Assembly (NCBI GenBank): GCA_044222225.1
Contig: JBGANR010000023.1
Location: forward strand, 1-64,000
Origin: JBGANR01 sp044222225
Lineage (GTDB): Bacteria > Actinomycetota > Actinomycetes > Mycobacteriales > Mycobacteriaceae
Reading direction: 5' to 3'
DNA length: 64,000 nt
Part shown: positions 63,801 to 64,000 of the stretch, in pieces
Layout of the letters: every line of letters starts with the position of its first letter
How positions within the stretch are numbered: position 1 is the stretch's first letter
Translations under genes and position numbers: made by a program
The notes under the pieces: model-generated
Told to the model about the DNA's origin: nothing
The model's database searches: none
What the model saw: the letters and a program-made list of their open reading frames with translations, nothing else

Positions 63801-64000
63801 CGCAACGGTCTCAGCGTCGCCGATCACCAGTCGCGCACCGGACTCCGCGATGATCCCGGCCAGCCGCTCGGCCGGCGCCTCCACGTCGAGCGGCACCCAC
63901 GCCGCCTGCGCGCGCAGGATCGCGTGCACCATGACGACCTGCTCGAGGCCGCGCGGCAAGGCGACCGCGACCCGGCTGTCGGCGCCGACGCCGAGCGCCA
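60894..64000 (-). CDS. non-ribosomal peptide synthetase, A-PCP-E end of a subunit (cut by window edge)
   Basis: About 1035 residues are visible and the frame continues past 64000. In order: an adenylation domain (A3 YTSGSTGRPKGV, A5 NLYGPTEATIN, A7 YRTGDLV, A8 GRADFQVKVRGLRIELGEIE, A10 PRGRSGKIDR), a carrier domain (FFEIGGDSIMAMRLV, Ser for phosphopantetheine) and an epimerization domain (HHLVVDSVSWRIL, TVGWFTTMFP), then the stop. Reading the pocket by eye against GrsA numbering gives D-A-W-Q-F-G-L-I-N, near published glutamine codes. The subunit should therefore make a D-residue (possibly D-Gln) and hand it to another subunit. No MbtH gene is in view. Confidence 0.93.
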   Translation of the reverse strand, partial: ALGVGADSRVAVALPRGLEQVVMVHAILRAQAAWVPLDVEAPAERLAGIIAESGARLVIGDAETVARLTPFTDVECIEPGSWIDSASSGSGTGVFAGTVGTPLQPTELRGVARPDSLAYVLYTSGSTGRPKGVGVPQGALVSQLRWLVDEFGFGPADSIVYKTPATFDASVWELVTGAVCGARTVIAAPDGHRDVGYLADLIEREQVTAAQFVPSVLGLLAEEASPTQVASVRWWFAGGEALGAPLVERLGRLSPDASVVNLYGPTEATINSTAAILRSGDAVSLGGPVAGTGAIVLDARLRPVPVGAVGELYVLGAQLARGYVGRPDLTAERFVACPFTADGSSTQASSPAPGARMYRTGDLVRAGADGTFEYIGRADFQVKVRGLRIELGEIEAVLERHPAVTAAAAVVHGTRIDAYVTGVETVSADALRAATAAVLPGYMVPETITVLDAFPRGRSGKIDRRALPEPMAAERVYSAPATPAEEALARIVAEVVGVTRVGAEESFFEIGGDSIMAMRLVSRARREGLGFTARDVLEAPTVRALAARVRAADGGSADVVDLEPAPLSPVAAKMVERGGDWSGFVMPVTVVLPLGITREQIVATVSAVVDRHPILRATFDSDARALLPRAAVDVDGLLEHRHVVAGERPGEPGHTAAIGAALTAAAARLDPAAGQMLRLVWLDAGSDVAGRLLLVPHHLVVDSVSWRILIADLVVAGAAVASGEVPVLDPVGTPWGAWARHLVAQAPARRGELDHWRRVLDGADPVLGRRRLDPVRDRADTIARIEATISADVTAAVTYAARGEFTAGDVLTAGLAVALAGWRADRGVDHSAALLTLEGHGREERVLEGADLSRTVGWFTTMFPTRVDLSGVDLVRLADPRVAERVIRIAHDARAGHPDGGIGYGMLRHLDLEAGAVLREYAEPQVVFNYIGSVSAEASLDVSADMPWLPDFVASDDDGRASAGGPVASRDDLPRVNRMPAQAEIDIQSAGASSPEGPVVRAFIGYVPDVVDADDIRELVEHWILALRFLTGGV

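Overview
The window is high-GC actinobacterial DNA, most likely from Mycobacteriales and probably Gordonia or a near relative. The evidence is the ribosomal gene order, the coaA / Z-isoprenyl diphosphate synthase / hemolysin III trio as in Mycobacterium, heavy GTG start use, DUF6777 and DUF559 families, WXG100-like proteins and a GT2/NRPS surface-metabolite locus. No tRNA, rRNA, CRISPR array or complete insertion sequence was seen.

Layout. 1-5.7 kb: the N-terminal half of an ABC ATPase, a possible broken small gene, an SDR-metallopeptidase pair, coaA, uppS-like and a hemolysin III gene with an 8-bp-repeat operator. 5.7-14.6 kb (minus strand): truA, rplQ, rpoA, rpsD, rpsK, rpsM, rpmJ, infA; then dtd (plus), map-adk-secY and the rplO end of the spc genes. 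14.1-16.8 kb: rplO-rpmD-rpsE-rplR-rplF-rpsH. 17.1-20.7 kb: an island with a DUF559 nuclease-like gene between two copies of a long palindrome, an alcohol dehydrogenase and an amino acid permease. 20.9-22.4 kb: rpsN-rplE-rplX-rplN. 22.6-48.1 kb: a 26 kb accessory block with an acyltransferase-SGNH protein, small secreted proteins, an FtsK-ATPase/WXG-like module, narGHJI-narK, and a family of membrane-anchored DUF6777 proteins mixed with a VWA lipoprotein and an orphan antitoxin. 48.3-53.6 kb: the S10 operon (rpsJ to rpsQ). 54.0-64.0 kb: a lipase, five GT2 glycosyltransferases, a WS/DGAT-like acyltransferase and the end of an NRPS subunit.

The S10-spc-alpha ribosomal cluster is therefore cut into separately transcribed blocks. 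Several cuts carry intrinsic-terminator hairpins. Four blocks (S10, rplN, rpsH, secY) share a promoter layout: a -10 hexamer followed after exactly 5 bp by GGTTGC(C), which would overlap the transcription start.

The most novel-looking items are: (1) a compact five-gene operon with a soluble, three-domain FtsK/EccC-like ATPase, two tiny helical proteins that share a W-x-D-x3-R-x-F motif also found in the ATPase N-terminus, a coiled-coil/ParB-like protein and a small membrane protein, with none of the usual ESX membrane components; (2) 77-89 bp palindromes with a conserved GGAGAnTATTGTC centre, two of which bracket a DUF559 gene while a third with different arms lies after narK; (3) the shared ribosomal promoter-start motif; (4) an expanding DUF6777 family. 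The right end looks like a glycosylated or acylated lipopeptide locus whose NRPS adenylation pocket reads close to glutamine and is followed by an epimerization domain.
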